Below are positions 9,605-17,639 of a stretch of 64,000 bases of DNA, in pieces. The stretch lies in NCBI RefSeq assembly GCF_024347435.1, contig NZ_AP025481.1, positions 1,054,001-1,118,000 on the forward strand, in the 5' to 3' direction. The stretch's first letter is position 1, and every line of letters starts with the position of its first letter. Position numbers and translations under genes: made by a program. This stretch comes from Vibrio cyclitrophicus. Lineage in GTDB: Bacteria > Pseudomonadota > Gammaproteobacteria > Enterobacterales > Vibrionaceae. A model generated the notes under the pieces. It did no database searches and was not told the origin of the DNA. It saw nothing but the letters and a program-made list of their open reading frames with translations.

Positions 9605-10279
9605 GGCGACGCTGATTTTACGGTAATAGCTCTAGTTTAGCCGACGACAACAGGTGCCAACCTAACTCCCCCCTCAGTAAACCAAAATCCTGGGGGCAAT
9701 CAAAAAACGCCTACTAAACAACGGCAGTTGGAAAAAACACCACCTAAAAAACTATAAGTAGTTTTATCTCGGAGACCATGTACTGCCTGGTTGAAACTGG
9801 AATGCCCTAAGTATAAGTATTTTTAGAGCCGAGGTTACTCTGACAACCTGCTGCATTAGTGATAACGTGAAGGTGAGCAACCTTCAAATTGACACTATTT
9901 CGGTTTAAAACGTCTCTTCAAAGTTAATCGAAGGCTAACAAGATGCTAGTCGATCATGGTTTAACTTTGTTCGTTACCTTAATGGTAGGCAAATTGGGGC
10001 TTGAGGCGTTTTTTTGCAAGGCCTGTTACTATATGGTTAGGAATTTCAGGTTTTAGGTTCGGTATTAGTACATTTCACAACAGTTAAATCAATACGACAA
10101 GAGCTGAGATTCCGAGTAAACAGCAGCTTACAATAGGTTTAAATTTAACTTAAAACCAATAAAAATGCTAGATATGCTGACGATAGTACTTGCGTGTGAC
10201 CGATTCTTAATTGATGGAGTCAATGAGAGTGCTTTGATAGTTTTTGGGAAATATATTTAAAGGATAGTTGAGGTGATAG
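9605..10279. other. 675-bp noncoding region with hairpins, inside the transposon
   Basis: No credible gene is seen. Inverted repeats are present: a GC stem at 9669-9696 (CCCCC-T-CAG pairing with CTGGGGG), a perfect 7-bp palindromic stem at 9748-9765 (AAAACTA-TAAG-TAGTTTT) and GAAGGT/ACCTTC near 9870-9886. A phrase like TAAGTAGATTTTTAG, taken from the last atypical repeat, recurs in changed form near 9755 and 9813. This may be decayed CRISPR DNA, a structured RNA or a terminator zone; the sequence alone does not decide. Confidence 0.4.
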
Positions 10280-10522
10280 ATGATTACATTAAATGTTTAT
10301 TTTGATTCTGTTAACGCCCCGTATATTTCAACATCCGAGCTTTTGAGCAGCGTTAAGGACAAATACCCTACACTCTATCTTGAGTTTTTAAAGGATGAAG
10401 GGGTGCTAGAGGCAACAACAGTAAGAATTATCGATAAAGAGTATGTTTTTTACCCATCAGATATAGAAAAAATCGCCCTCCGGTTCGGTATTAATATTGA
10501 ACTTAAGCAAGTAGTCCTATGA
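10280..10522 (+). CDS. Small protein of unknown function in the CAST (80 aa)
   Basis: I do not recognise this protein. The ATG is preceded by GAGGTG at good spacing, which supports translation. The sequence has a short N-terminal strand, then a segment (ISTSELLSSVKDKY...YVFYPSDIEKIALRFG) with a helix-rich pattern that could be a small winged or MerR-like fold. It has no signal peptide or membrane segment. It lies between the guide RNA unit and tnsC, so a regulator of the cas or tns genes is possible, but nothing shows this directly. Confidence 0.55.
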   Translation: MITLNVYFDSVNAPYISTSELLSSVKDKYPTLYLEFLKDEGVLEATTVRIIDKEYVFYPSDIEKIALRFGINIELKQVVL

Positions 10523-10606
10523 CTTATAAAAAGGGACTGGCCCAAAGTCATATTAATGATCAGAAAGAATCGAAGCCGTAAATACTACTGTAATAATGAA
10601 ACCTGA

Positions 10607-10858
10607 CTATTCGTAACCTCCCTCAAGTTTCATATCAATGTACTGCAGTAATGCTGAAGCACCATATTTGGTTATAATGTCTTGAGGCGTTATATGCCCG
10701 TAACTGGCCACCAAATGGGAGGTATACCAAGTTACATAATCTTCACCTAGATGACACAGCCTGTCCATAATTAACTCAGTATCTACGCTAGAAACAACCA
10801 GTCTAATGTTTTCCAATGGACTTTCAATGTCCTGCCCTTTAGATTCATTGCTTCTCAT
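10607..10858 (-). CDS. Small protein of unknown function in the CAST (83 aa)
   Basis: Not recognised. It reads as a soluble protein with an acidic, helical centre (TELIMDRLCHLGEDYVTWYTSHLVASYGHITPQD). AGAAGG precedes the ATG by about 8 nt. It is oriented like tnsABC and lies 318 bp downstream of tnsC, convergent with the 80-aa gene. It could be cargo or an accessory factor of the transposon. Confidence 0.5.
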   Translation of the reverse strand: MRSNESKGQDIESPLENIRLVVSSVDTELIMDRLCHLGEDYVTWYTSHLVASYGHITPQDIITKYGASALLQYIDMKLEGGYE

Positions 10859-11176
10859 AGTAAAGGCCTTCTTCAGTGATTGAGGGGGGGTGAATCATCT
10901 CTAACTTATCTATGCTCAACTTCAATTTTGTGTAGCAATACTATGAAAAGTCAAATCTAAAATTGTCCAACTTGACCATCCAATTTAATGTCTCTGATTT
11001 TTACCTATTACGGAGTGACTGCTTCAGTTATATTAGACACTCCCGTAAGTAACTTTTTCCATACTTTAAATCATCCACGCTTCGCCAAATTAGCGATCTT
11101 TCTAAAACGGAATTGTCCAAAACCTTCTTAGAAAGTGAACTCTTTTCATGTGATCACCAAGCGATTCTGTAGTACC
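10859..11176. other. Intergenic region between tnsC and the 83-aa gene
   Basis: No gene is seen. It contains an imperfect inverted repeat, TACGGAGTG (11009-11017) with CACTCCCGTA (11038-11047), separated by 20 nt, and two copies of AATTGTCCAA. The inverted repeat could be a structured site or an operator. There is no T-run to make it a clear terminator. Confidence 0.3.
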
Positions 11177-12166
11177 TTACTCAAACATGTTCCCCCCATT
11201 GCGTTTCGCATTCAGGGAGGTAACGTGATGATAGTAGTCCTCCCAACCAATATCTTTAGGCGGTGATCTCAACATGCCTTCCGTCACTTTAACACCCTTC
11301 TCAAATGGGTTTTCCCAACGATCACTTTTGTCCCCCGAGGTCAACTTAGATGCAAAAATGAGATCTTGTTCAGTGATCGTTTCATGCTGCTTATCAATTG
11401 CCTCAACAGATGCTTGGTAAATGAGATTTCTCAGAGAGCGCATATTGCCCTGAGAAAAAGCATATAATTTCTTCTGAAGGCCTTGTTCAACCAAGCCAAC
11501 TTCCTTTTCAAAGGGTAACGCTTTATCTAAGTGTTCCAAGAATGTCTTGAACACACCTTCCCCATTTTGGTAACTAAACGGTCGCAGTTCAAACTGAATT
11601 GAGAATCGTCCATGTAATTGTGAGTTTGCTTTCAATACAACCTTCGAATATGGCATGCCGAAAAGAACGATTGGGCACTTAGTTTTATTGAGTATCATTT
11701 TGATCCAATTGGCTACCTGCGTGAGGACACGATTTGACCTCTCTTCAACTAGATGCTGAAATTCATCGATAATGATCAACTTAACACCAATCACGGGTAT
11801 TAGATCAGTTAACCTTTTCGTCAATCTTGCCAAATCAGTCTCATAAAGCGCTAGTGGATCTCTCATTTCAAGCAACAGCTCTCGTGCTGCATCAACAGGC
11901 TTCGCGTTGTCTGGTAGCTCGATATGCAAGACAGGAACTACGTCTCCCCGAGCTTCTGAATCTCGCTTGTTTTGACTTAAATATTTTTTGATAATTGTCG
12001 TCTTACCCACTCCAGATGCTCCAAAGACCATCATACATGTAGGCTCGGATTCAAAGTCAGATAATTCTCTACACCTATCCATATAGCCCAAAATTTTCGT
12101 AACACTTGGCGTTGATACAAATGCTCTTTTGGCTTTTGAGATGCGTGTTTCTCGATCTTCATCCAT
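11177..12166 (-). CDS. tnsC: TnsC transposition regulator, AAA+ ATPase
   Basis: TnsC forms ATP-dependent filaments on DNA next to the TniQ-Cascade complex and recruits the TnsAB transposase. Walker A GASGVGKT and Walker B LIIIDEFQHL are plain, and a TniB-like core follows. I choose the ATG at 12166 (329 aa, near the usual 330 for I-F3 TnsC) over the in-frame TTG at 12181, because the TTG has no ribosome site. The start lies just past the tnsB stop (12178), so translation is probably coupled. It is the last gene of tnsABC. Confidence 0.93.
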   Translation of the reverse strand: MDEDRETRISKAKRAFVSTPSVTKILGYMDRCRELSDFESEPTCMMVFGASGVGKTTIIKKYLSQNKRDSEARGDVVPVLHIELPDNAKPVDAARELLLEMRDPLALYETDLARLTKRLTDLIPVIGVKLIIIDEFQHLVEERSNRVLTQVANWIKMILNKTKCPIVLFGMPYSKVVLKANSQLHGRFSIQFELRPFSYQNGEGVFKTFLEHLDKALPFEKEVGLVEQGLQKKLYAFSQGNMRSLRNLIYQASVEAIDKQHETITEQDLIFASKLTSGDKSDRWENPFEKGVKVTEGMLRSPPKDIGWEDYYHHVTSLNAKRNGGNMFE

Positions 12167-12177
12167 CTGATGATTTC

Positions 12178-13989
12178 TCAAACATAATCAATATCCCAAT
12201 CTTCATTATCTACAATTACAATTTCTTCTTCGTCTTTCTGGGGTGGGACAAACTTAGTATTGCTGATGCTCTTTGCTCTTGCGCTATTTTCTTGATGCCT
12301 AGCTCCACGCCTACGAGATCTAATTTTCTTTGTTTCAAGAATTGAACGGTCAGCAATTTCTTCAATTTTAATCTCCGCATCGATTTCCTTATCTTCGTCA
12401 TATTCTGCTGAGTTTAATTCTGCTTGATATTTCATATTGTATTTATGCTGCCATAGAGAGACTCTACGAGCAGATTCATAATCTATAGCATTAACCGTAA
12501 AGTATTCGTTCACATCTTCATCTAACACCCAAATGACCGCCATACACTCTGGATTATATTTGAACTGCACTTTATGATTCCCTTTTTTACCCATATACCC
12601 AGCTAAACGTTCACTGCTATATGTCAGCCCTTTAGAGACGGTTATACCTGCTTTGGTTAGTTGTTTATGATCTTCAATAGCAAACTTAAAGTCCAACTCA
12701 TCTCTAGAACCCAAAAACTCCTCAGGCTCCCAATTTTGACAACCTTGTCTCCAAGCAACATTAGGACAATTAGTCCCCCTTTGATTAGGCTTTCGATGAT
12801 ATATGTCTACCAACCAAATCAAGTAGATCTCTTTAATTTCATCTAATGTAAGAGTTGCTTCACTTACTGAGTCGTAACCTTCTCTCTGAAGGTACTGACT
12901 GAAAGCTTTACCAGGTAGATCATCTAACAGCGAAGTATTGATAGTGCCGTAATTACGTTCGACATGCGGTTTATTATCGGGCGTTTCTACTTTGTTTTGA
13001 TGTACATTGATCAACAGAGATTCACACGCTTTATCAAAAGCTTTTGACAAAAACTCTTTGCCATTGTCAGTCACTAATAAATCAGGAATCCCGTAGCAAA
13101 GCCATTCATTTTCAATTGATGGATATGAGGATAAAAGAGTGTCTTTACGTTGTATCGCATTTTTTAGAGCTAAAGAAACCGACATATAGCTTGGAGGTTC
13201 AAAACCTAAATAAAAGCCAATAACAGCCTTACTATAACAATCTACTAACTGAGTAAGCCAAGGTCTACCCAAAGGGATTCGATGCTCTTCGTGTACTGCA
13301 AAAAGATCCAAGACAGTGTGGTCTATCTCAACTCTCTCTAGTACGCTAGACGTAATGATCTTTCTCCCCATTCGACGAAATTCTCTTTTAGCGACTCGCT
13401 CGCCTTTCTTTGCAGCTAATATTTCGAAAGGTGTTTTCTTTTTGACCCGTATCCGCACAGACTCATATTCGGGATATTTATATTTCGTACTGTGCGTTAA
13501 GTTATATTGTCGGACTTTGCGCTTAACCCGTCTATACGCCGAGTTAATATTGATTTTTCGACCAGAAATAACGCTTTCAACCGCTTGTTTCATAATAGCA
13601 TCAACAATAGGTGCAACTTTCGGGTCTCTGTTACCTCGACTCTTGAAGTCGGGAGCTAAACTAACTGGATTATAATCTGATTCTCGGAAAGTAAGCCACC
13701 ATCTGTAAATTGTAATTGCACTTGGAATTTTTCTATCATGGCTCCGTTGTAGGTCTACGCGATGTGGTTCAATTGATTTGGGGACAATCTTTTCACATTT
13801 CCGCCCTAATAAACGAAGAATGCTTAACCTAAAAGTAATCTCTACAACAATTTTCTCAGGAAATGCTGATATATCTTTATATGTTGCTTCAGCGACATCG
13901 TTGATATCAACAACCCTATCATTCTGCTCAAGCTTTTCTTGATGAAGTACTGACTTCCTATGAAAACTCGAAAATGATTTCTTAGTCAT
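12178..13989 (-). CDS. tnsB: TnsB transposase, DDE recombinase
   Basis: The Mu/Tn7-type transposase that binds the end repeats and joins the 3' ends to the target. The rve catalytic core shows the three acidic residues in VEIDHTVLD, LLVTDNGKEF and KPHVERNYG. A Mu-type beta-barrel and an acidic C-terminal tail that contacts TnsC follow. The ATG at 13989 overlaps the end of tnsA and gives 603 aa; an in-frame TTG at 14004 is less likely. With tnsA broken, TnsB should still make the 3' joins, but 5' ends would stay uncut. Confidence 0.93.
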   Translation of the reverse strand: MTKKSFSSFHRKSVLHQEKLEQNDRVVDINDVAEATYKDISAFPEKIVVEITFRLSILRLLGRKCEKIVPKSIEPHRVDLQRSHDRKIPSAITIYRWWLTFRESDYNPVSLAPDFKSRGNRDPKVAPIVDAIMKQAVESVISGRKININSAYRRVKRKVRQYNLTHSTKYKYPEYESVRIRVKKKTPFEILAAKKGERVAKREFRRMGRKIITSSVLERVEIDHTVLDLFAVHEEHRIPLGRPWLTQLVDCYSKAVIGFYLGFEPPSYMSVSLALKNAIQRKDTLLSSYPSIENEWLCYGIPDLLVTDNGKEFLSKAFDKACESLLINVHQNKVETPDNKPHVERNYGTINTSLLDDLPGKAFSQYLQREGYDSVSEATLTLDEIKEIYLIWLVDIYHRKPNQRGTNCPNVAWRQGCQNWEPEEFLGSRDELDFKFAIEDHKQLTKAGITVSKGLTYSSERLAGYMGKKGNHKVQFKYNPECMAVIWVLDEDVNEYFTVNAIDYESARRVSLWQHKYNMKYQAELNSAEYDEDKEIDAEIKIEEIADRSILETKKIRSRRRGARHQENSARAKSISNTKFVPPQKDEEEIVIVDNEDWDIDYV

Positions 13990-14406
13990 AACAAACCAAT
14001 TCAAATTCAGACTCGAGTGATAGTGGGGTCTCTAAGTTCGTTTGGAGGAGATTTCGAGAGAGCAAATCACACAGGATTGGTAATATTTTTCTTCCACTTA
14101 GGCCAAGATGGTGCCCTAAACTCCTGGCTGTTTGGGTACCATTCGGTTTTAAAGTAGAGAGGAGAGTTTGATGGAAGTCGTTCAAGTGATCTCTTGAGGC
14201 ATATCTATGCAAAAGCTTCAGGTTGCTAAATATGACCTCATTCAGTATTTCTTCCTCTGTAACCAGTTCTAGATCTAACCCTATGCCAAACGCACCTTGA
14301 ACTTTTGCTTCCCATTCACAATGAAACTCCTCTTTTGAGCTTTCCATATCGGACTTTACCTCGTACAACTTATAATCACCGGTATCAAATTGAACTAGAA
14401 AGTCTG

Positions 14407-14411
14407 GAACG
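14407..14411. repeat. Target-site duplication of the IS3 element (left copy)
   Basis: GAACG here and at 16048-16052 flank the insertion. Collapsing the two copies restores the tnsA frame exactly, which fixes the element borders. Confidence 0.8.
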
Positions 14412-14474
14412 CCCTATCTGGCAGGGTAGTTGTCACTGTTAAAATTTAACCAGTCTGGGCGATAAAGAGTAATT

Positions 14475-14975
14475 GTGTCTCGTATCTCAATAGAAAGAAA
14501 AGAAGCTATATTGAAGAAGCTATTACCTCCCTATTCGATGTCAGTTAAAGAAGTGTCGGAAGAGGAAGGAATCAGTACTGCGACCCTGTATCATTGGCGC
14601 CAGCAACTCAGACGTTCAGGAGCCGCCGTGCCAAATAGTAACACTTCATCAGAGCAGTGGTCTGCTCAAACTAAACTAGCCATTGTCGCTGAAACCTACT
14701 CAATGACAGAAAGTGAACTCAGCCAATATTGTCGTGAAAAAGGCCTTTTCCCAGAACAAATCCAAAGCTGGCGCAGCGAATGTATGCAAGGGTTTAAGTC
14801 GAGTAAAGAGCACGAAGCTGAAGCAAAGAAGCAGGCTAAAGCTGACAAACTTGAAATCAAAGAGTTGAAGAAAGATTTACGACTCAAAGAAAAAGCACTC
14901 GCTGAAACGGCCGCCCTCTTGGTACTAAGAAAAAAGCTGAGAGCCTTTTACGGGGAAGAGCCAGAGGACGACTAA
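14475..14975 (+). CDS. IS3-family transposase OrfA
   Basis: A 166-aa protein with a GTG start. The N-terminal half has a helix-turn-helix (VKEVSEEEGISTATLYHWRQ) for binding the IS ends, and a second helix-turn-helix-like block follows. The C terminus is a charged coiled coil with leucine-zipper character (KADKLEIKELKKDLRLKEKALAE). The slippery heptamer A AAA AAG at 14930-14936 lies in its frame near the 3' end. A -1 slip there enters the orfB frame, which is open through to 15002, giving an OrfAB fusion. Confidence 0.88.
   Translation: MSRISIERKEAILKKLLPPYSMSVKEVSEEEGISTATLYHWRQQLRRSGAAVPNSNTSSEQWSAQTKLAIVAETYSMTESELSQYCREKGLFPEQIQSWRSECMQGFKSSKEHEAEAKKQAKADKLEIKELKKDLRLKEKALAETAALLVLRKKLRAFYGEEPEDD
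14930..14936 (+). promoter_or_regulatory. Programmed -1 frameshift site (A6G) of the IS3 element
   Basis: The heptamer AAAAAAG is in the phase A-AAA-AAG relative to orfA, the standard slippery arrangement for IS3-type -1 frameshifting. After the slip, the new frame has no stop before the orfB region. Confidence 0.75.
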
Positions 14976-15001
14976 CCTCAACCGATGAAAGGCAGACCAT
15001 A

Positions 15002-16009
15002 GTGACTCTTATCCTTGAAGCGAAGCAATGTGGATGTCGTTTAGAGCCAGCTTGCCATGAAGTTCAAATCGACTTGAGAACATATCGTCGCTGGTATCAG
15101 CAAGGAGAAGTACAAGCTGACAAAAGGCCAATATGCCTCAGGCCTGAGCCTGCTAATAAGCTGTCGCAGGAAGAGCGTGATGCGATAATCGAGGTGTGTA
15201 ACCGCTCAGAGTTCGCAAGCTTGCCTCCAACTCAAATCGTCCCGACATTGCTTGATAGAGGTGAGTACATCGCCTCTGAGTCGAGCTACTACCGAGTGTT
15301 GAGTACGCAGGGGCAACTTCACAAGCGAGGTCGTCAGCGGAGCAGACAGAAGCAAGCGAAGCCAACCAGTTACACAGCGACGGACTCGAACCAAGTCTAT
15401 ACTTGGGATATCACTTACTTACCCTCAAAGGTTCGAGGTCAACATTATTACCTGTATGTCATTGAGGACATCTACAGTCGAAAAATTGTTGGTTATGAAG
15501 TGTATGAGCATGAATGCGGTGAGCTGGCGTCACAACTTCTGCAAAGGACGTTGATGCGAGAGCAGTGCTTTAATCAAGCGCTGGTTCTTCACTCGGATAA
15601 TGGTGCGCCAATGAAGTCGTTGACGTTCAAAGCTAAAATGGAAGAGTTAGGTATTACCTCGTCATATAGTCGCCCAAGAGTCAGTGATGATAACCCTTAT
15701 GTCGAGTCATTGTTCCGTACAGTTAAGTACATGCCAAACTGGCCAACAAAGGGCTTTGAAAGTCTCGATAGTAGCCGAAGTTGGGTTGAAGCCTTCGTAC
15801 TCTGGTACAACACCGAGCACAAGCACAGTAAGCTAAATTACGTCACGCCTTCAGAGCGTCACAATGGAAAAGATAAAGAGATCTTGAAGCGTCGTGTAGA
15901 GGTATTGTTCGCTGCAAAACAGCGAAAGCCTGAGCGGTGGTCTGGTGATATCAGGAACTGTGCGCCTGTTGGTGACGTTCATCTGAATCCAGAAAGAGAA
16001 GCTGCTTAA
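15002..16009 (+). CDS. IS3-family transposase OrfB, DDE integrase
   Basis: A 335-aa catalytic part of the IS transposase. The rve core shows the DDE triad in YTWDITYLP, VLHSDNGAPMK and DNPYVESLFRTVKY. Its frame is -1 relative to orfA and is open upstream from the A6G slippery site at 14930-14936, so the natural product is probably the OrfAB fusion, although a GTG start at 15002 is possible for OrfB alone. Confidence 0.9.
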   Translation: MTLILEAKQCGCRLEPACHEVQIDLRTYRRWYQQGEVQADKRPICLRPEPANKLSQEERDAIIEVCNRSEFASLPPTQIVPTLLDRGEYIASESSYYRVLSTQGQLHKRGRQRSRQKQAKPTSYTATDSNQVYTWDITYLPSKVRGQHYYLYVIEDIYSRKIVGYEVYEHECGELASQLLQRTLMREQCFNQALVLHSDNGAPMKSLTFKAKMEELGITSSYSRPRVSDDNPYVESLFRTVKYMPNWPTKGFESLDSSRSWVEAFVLWYNTEHKHSKLNYVTPSERHNGKDKEILKRRVEVLFAAKQRKPERWSGDIRNCAPVGDVHLNPEREAA

Positions 16010-16047
16010 TAAGCAAGCAAATGATGACAACTACCTTGAAAAACACC

Positions 16048-16052
16048 GAACG
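16048..16052. repeat. Target-site duplication of the IS3 element (right copy)
   Basis: A second copy of GAACG, directly outside the right end of the IS, matching 14407-14411. Confidence 0.8.
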
Positions 16053-16370
16053 TAAGTATGGGTTTTGCCGTTTAGGCAGTATGAAAATCTTATCGGCTGA
16101 GAACAAAAGCGAACGATACTAGGTTCGAAATCAAAATGATAACAAGCAGCACATTCTAAAAAAGACTCTACCGTAACTCTTTTTCCCATCTTAGCACTGA
16201 CGTAACGGTGTATGTTTTTACCTCGTGACTTGGTTAGGCTTCGGGCAGGAGTATAAAACGCACTTTCAAGCGCTATTAGGGTGGCTGTAGAAAGGGAGGG
16301 GAGAGCAGACATAATATTGCCTCTTCACGATTTTGTCGTAAACTTACATAAGTTTAGACCATGAAAAGGC

Positions 16371-16439
16371 AATATCAAATTATGGTTGTACCAAATATCA
16401 ATATATGATTGTAAATATCAATTTATGGTTGTATCAACA
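16371..16439. repeat. Right end of the Tn7-like transposon with three TnsB boxes
   Basis: On the minus strand the end reads TGTTGATACAACCATAAATT inward. Three 19-bp boxes of the form ACAACCATAAATTGATATT occur at 16414-16432, 16394-16412 (ACAATCATATATTGATATT) and 16371-16389 (ACAACCATAATTTGATATT). Terminal TGT and repeated boxes of this type are the hallmark of the tnsA-side end in I-F3 elements. The end stops 19 bp short of the guaC stop codon. Confidence 0.92.
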
Positions 16440-16444
16440 CTATT
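16440..16444. repeat. Predicted 5-bp target duplication of the transposon (chromosome side)
   Basis: CTATT is the first chromosomal 5 bp next to the transposon end. Tn7-like insertion makes a 5-bp duplication, so the same five bases should flank the left end outside this window. This cannot be confirmed here. Confidence 0.5.
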
Positions 16445-16458
16445 CGAATTTGTTCAGA

Positions 16459-17502
16459 TTACTCTTTACCGAATACGTTGTTCTCTTGCTCTTGTACACG
16501 GATGAAAGTTGTACGCTTAGTTAGCTCTTTTAGCTTCGCTGCGCCGACGTATGTACAAGTTGAACGTACACCACCAAGGATGTCAGAAATTGTGTTGTGA
16601 ACAGAACCACGGTATGGAAGTAAAACAGTTTTACCTTCTGCCGCGCGGTACTTAGCAACACCACCTGAGTGCTTGTCCATAGCCGACTGAGACGACATGC
16701 CGTAAAATTTCATGTATTGCTTACCGTCTTGCTCTACAACTTCACCGCCTGACTCAGAGTGACCAGCTAGCATGCCGCCTAGCATTACGAAGTCAGCACC
16801 ACCGCCGAACGCTTTAGATACGTCACCCGCACATGAACAGCCACCGTCACCGATGATCATGCCGCCAAGGCCGTGTGCTGCGTCGCCACACTCGATGATT
16901 GCAGAAAGTTGAGGGTAGCCTACGCCTGTTTTAACACGTGTAGTACAAACTGAACCTGGGCCGATACCAACCTTAACGATGTCTGCACCCGCTAGGATTA
17001 GCTCTTCAACCATATCACCTGTTACAACGTTACCTGCAGAGATCACTTTGTCTGGGAATTCAGCACGTACTTTTTGTACGTACTCAACTAGGTGCTCTGA
17101 GTAGCCGTTAGCGATATCAATACAGATAAATACGAAATCTTCGCTAAGAGTCATGATTTGCTTAACTTTTTCGAATTCAGCTTCAGACGTACCCGTTGAT
17201 ACAAATACGTTGCTCAGTGTTTTCTTGTCTGCTGTTTTAGCGAACTCAGCCCACTGCTCTACTGTGTAGTGCTTGTGTACTGCAGTCATAACACCGTGCT
17301 CTGCTAGAGCAGCTGCCATTTCAAAGCTTGCTACCGAATCCATGTTAGCTGCAATTACTGGAGTACCAGACCATTGACGACCGCTATGCTTGAATGTAAA
17401 ATCGCGGGTTAATTCAACTTGAGAACGGCTTTTAAGGGTAGAACGCTTCGGACGGAAGAGTACATCTTTGAAACCTAACTTAAGTTCTTGTTCGATACGC
17501 AT
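16459..17502 (-). CDS. guaC: GMP reductase
   Basis: Converts GMP to IMP with NADPH, linking guanine and adenine nucleotide pools. The 347-aa TIM-barrel protein is full length for the family. It carries the IMPDH/GMPR signature with the catalytic cysteine in [11 protein letters not shown] and the phosphate-binding loop GDGGCS. The start is preceded by AAGGAAA at good spacing. The gene is the attachment site of the Tn7-like element: its 3' end contains the protospacer, and its stop codon is 19 bp from the transposon end, so the enzyme is left intact. Confidence 0.97.
   Translation of the reverse strand: MRIEQELKLGFKDVLFRPKRSTLKSRSQVELTRDFTFKHSGRQWSGTPVIAANMDSVASFEMAAALAEHGVMTAVHKHYTVEQWAEFAKTADKKTLSNVFVSTGTSEAEFEKVKQIMTLSEDFVFICIDIANGYSEHLVEYVQKVRAEFPDKVISAGNVVTGDMVEELILAGADIVKVGIGPGSVCTTRVKTGVGYPQLSAIIECGDAAHGLGGMIIGDGGCSCAGDVSKAFGGGADFVMLGGMLAGHSESGGEVVEQDGKQYMKFYGMSSQSAMDKHSGGVAKYRAAEGKTVLLPYRGSVHNTISDILGGVRSTCTYVGAAKLKELTKRTTFIRVQEQENNVFGKE
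16487..16518 (-). other. Protospacer in guaC for the homing guide
   Basis: The minus-strand bases 16518 down to 16487 code for [11 protein letters not shown] and align with the atypical spacer 9545-9576. Mismatches occur only at positions 3, 6, 9, 12, 15, 18, 21, 24 and 30. The two bases 5' of it are CT, acceptable for the relaxed PAM of I-F3 systems. From its PAM-distal end to the transposon end there are 47 bp, close to the roughly 48-50 bp insertion distance known for this type. Confidence 0.92.
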
Positions 17503-17550
17503 GGTGTTTTCCTTGATTCATAAAATTATGTGTCTCTCGCGAAATGCGTA

Positions 17551-17625
17551 GTAAAACCGTTGGCAGACGAGTTTACTTTTCTTCGGACACAAAAAAACCG
17601 GAGCGTTGGCAGACGCTCCGGTTTT
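17551..17625 (-). promoter_or_regulatory. guaC leader with two hairpins sharing a loop; candidate attenuator or terminator
   Basis: On the guaC strand the first hairpin (17625-17594) has a 13-bp stem, loop CTGCCA, and is followed by T7, like an intrinsic terminator. A second hairpin (17576-17551) has a 10-bp stem with one mismatch and the same CTGCCA loop. The 12-mer CGTTGGCAGACG is present in both (17558-17569 and 17604-17615). The pair sits 49-123 bases before the guaC start. It may end an upstream transcript or attenuate guaC; a known riboswitch is not recognised. Confidence 0.5.
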
Positions 17626-17639
17626 CAGCATTATAGGTC

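Larger units (their letters stand above)
14412..16047 (+). mobile_element. IS3-family insertion sequence inside tnsA
   Basis: A 1636-bp element with two overlapping-phase genes, orfA and orfB, joined by a -1 frameshift signal. The imperfect terminal inverted repeats share GGTAGTTGTCA (left end from about 14425, right end on the minus strand), with further scattered matches outward to the ends. It lies antisense to tnsA. It is flanked by a 5-bp duplication. Both genes are intact, so the element looks recent and may be active. I do not assign a subgroup. Confidence 0.87.
13982..16312 (-). pseudogene. tnsA: TnsA endonuclease gene split by an IS3-family insertion
   Basis: TnsA cuts the 5' ends of Tn7-like elements so that they move by cut-and-paste. 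The N-terminal part (16312-16048) carries the catalytic Glu (SFLE, residue 53). The C-terminal part (14406-13982) carries the catalytic Asp in PDFLV (residue 90 of the restored protein) and Lys in EVK (106). The two parts are separated by the insertion sequence 14412-16047, flanked by GAACG on both sides. Joining the parts with one GAACG copy gives an uninterrupted 690-bp frame of 229 aa, with YV-PDFL read across the junction. As it stands no complete TnsA can be made. Confidence 0.92.

Noticed and set aside
9779..9787. TGTACTGCC, identical to nine bases of the typical repeat
   Set aside because: The following bases do not make the stem; a chance match or an old remnant at best.
1..16439. A tnsD- or tnsE-like gene for non-guided targeting
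   Set aside because: Only one TniQ-family gene is visible, and no TnsE-like protein; the rest of the element to the left is out of view.
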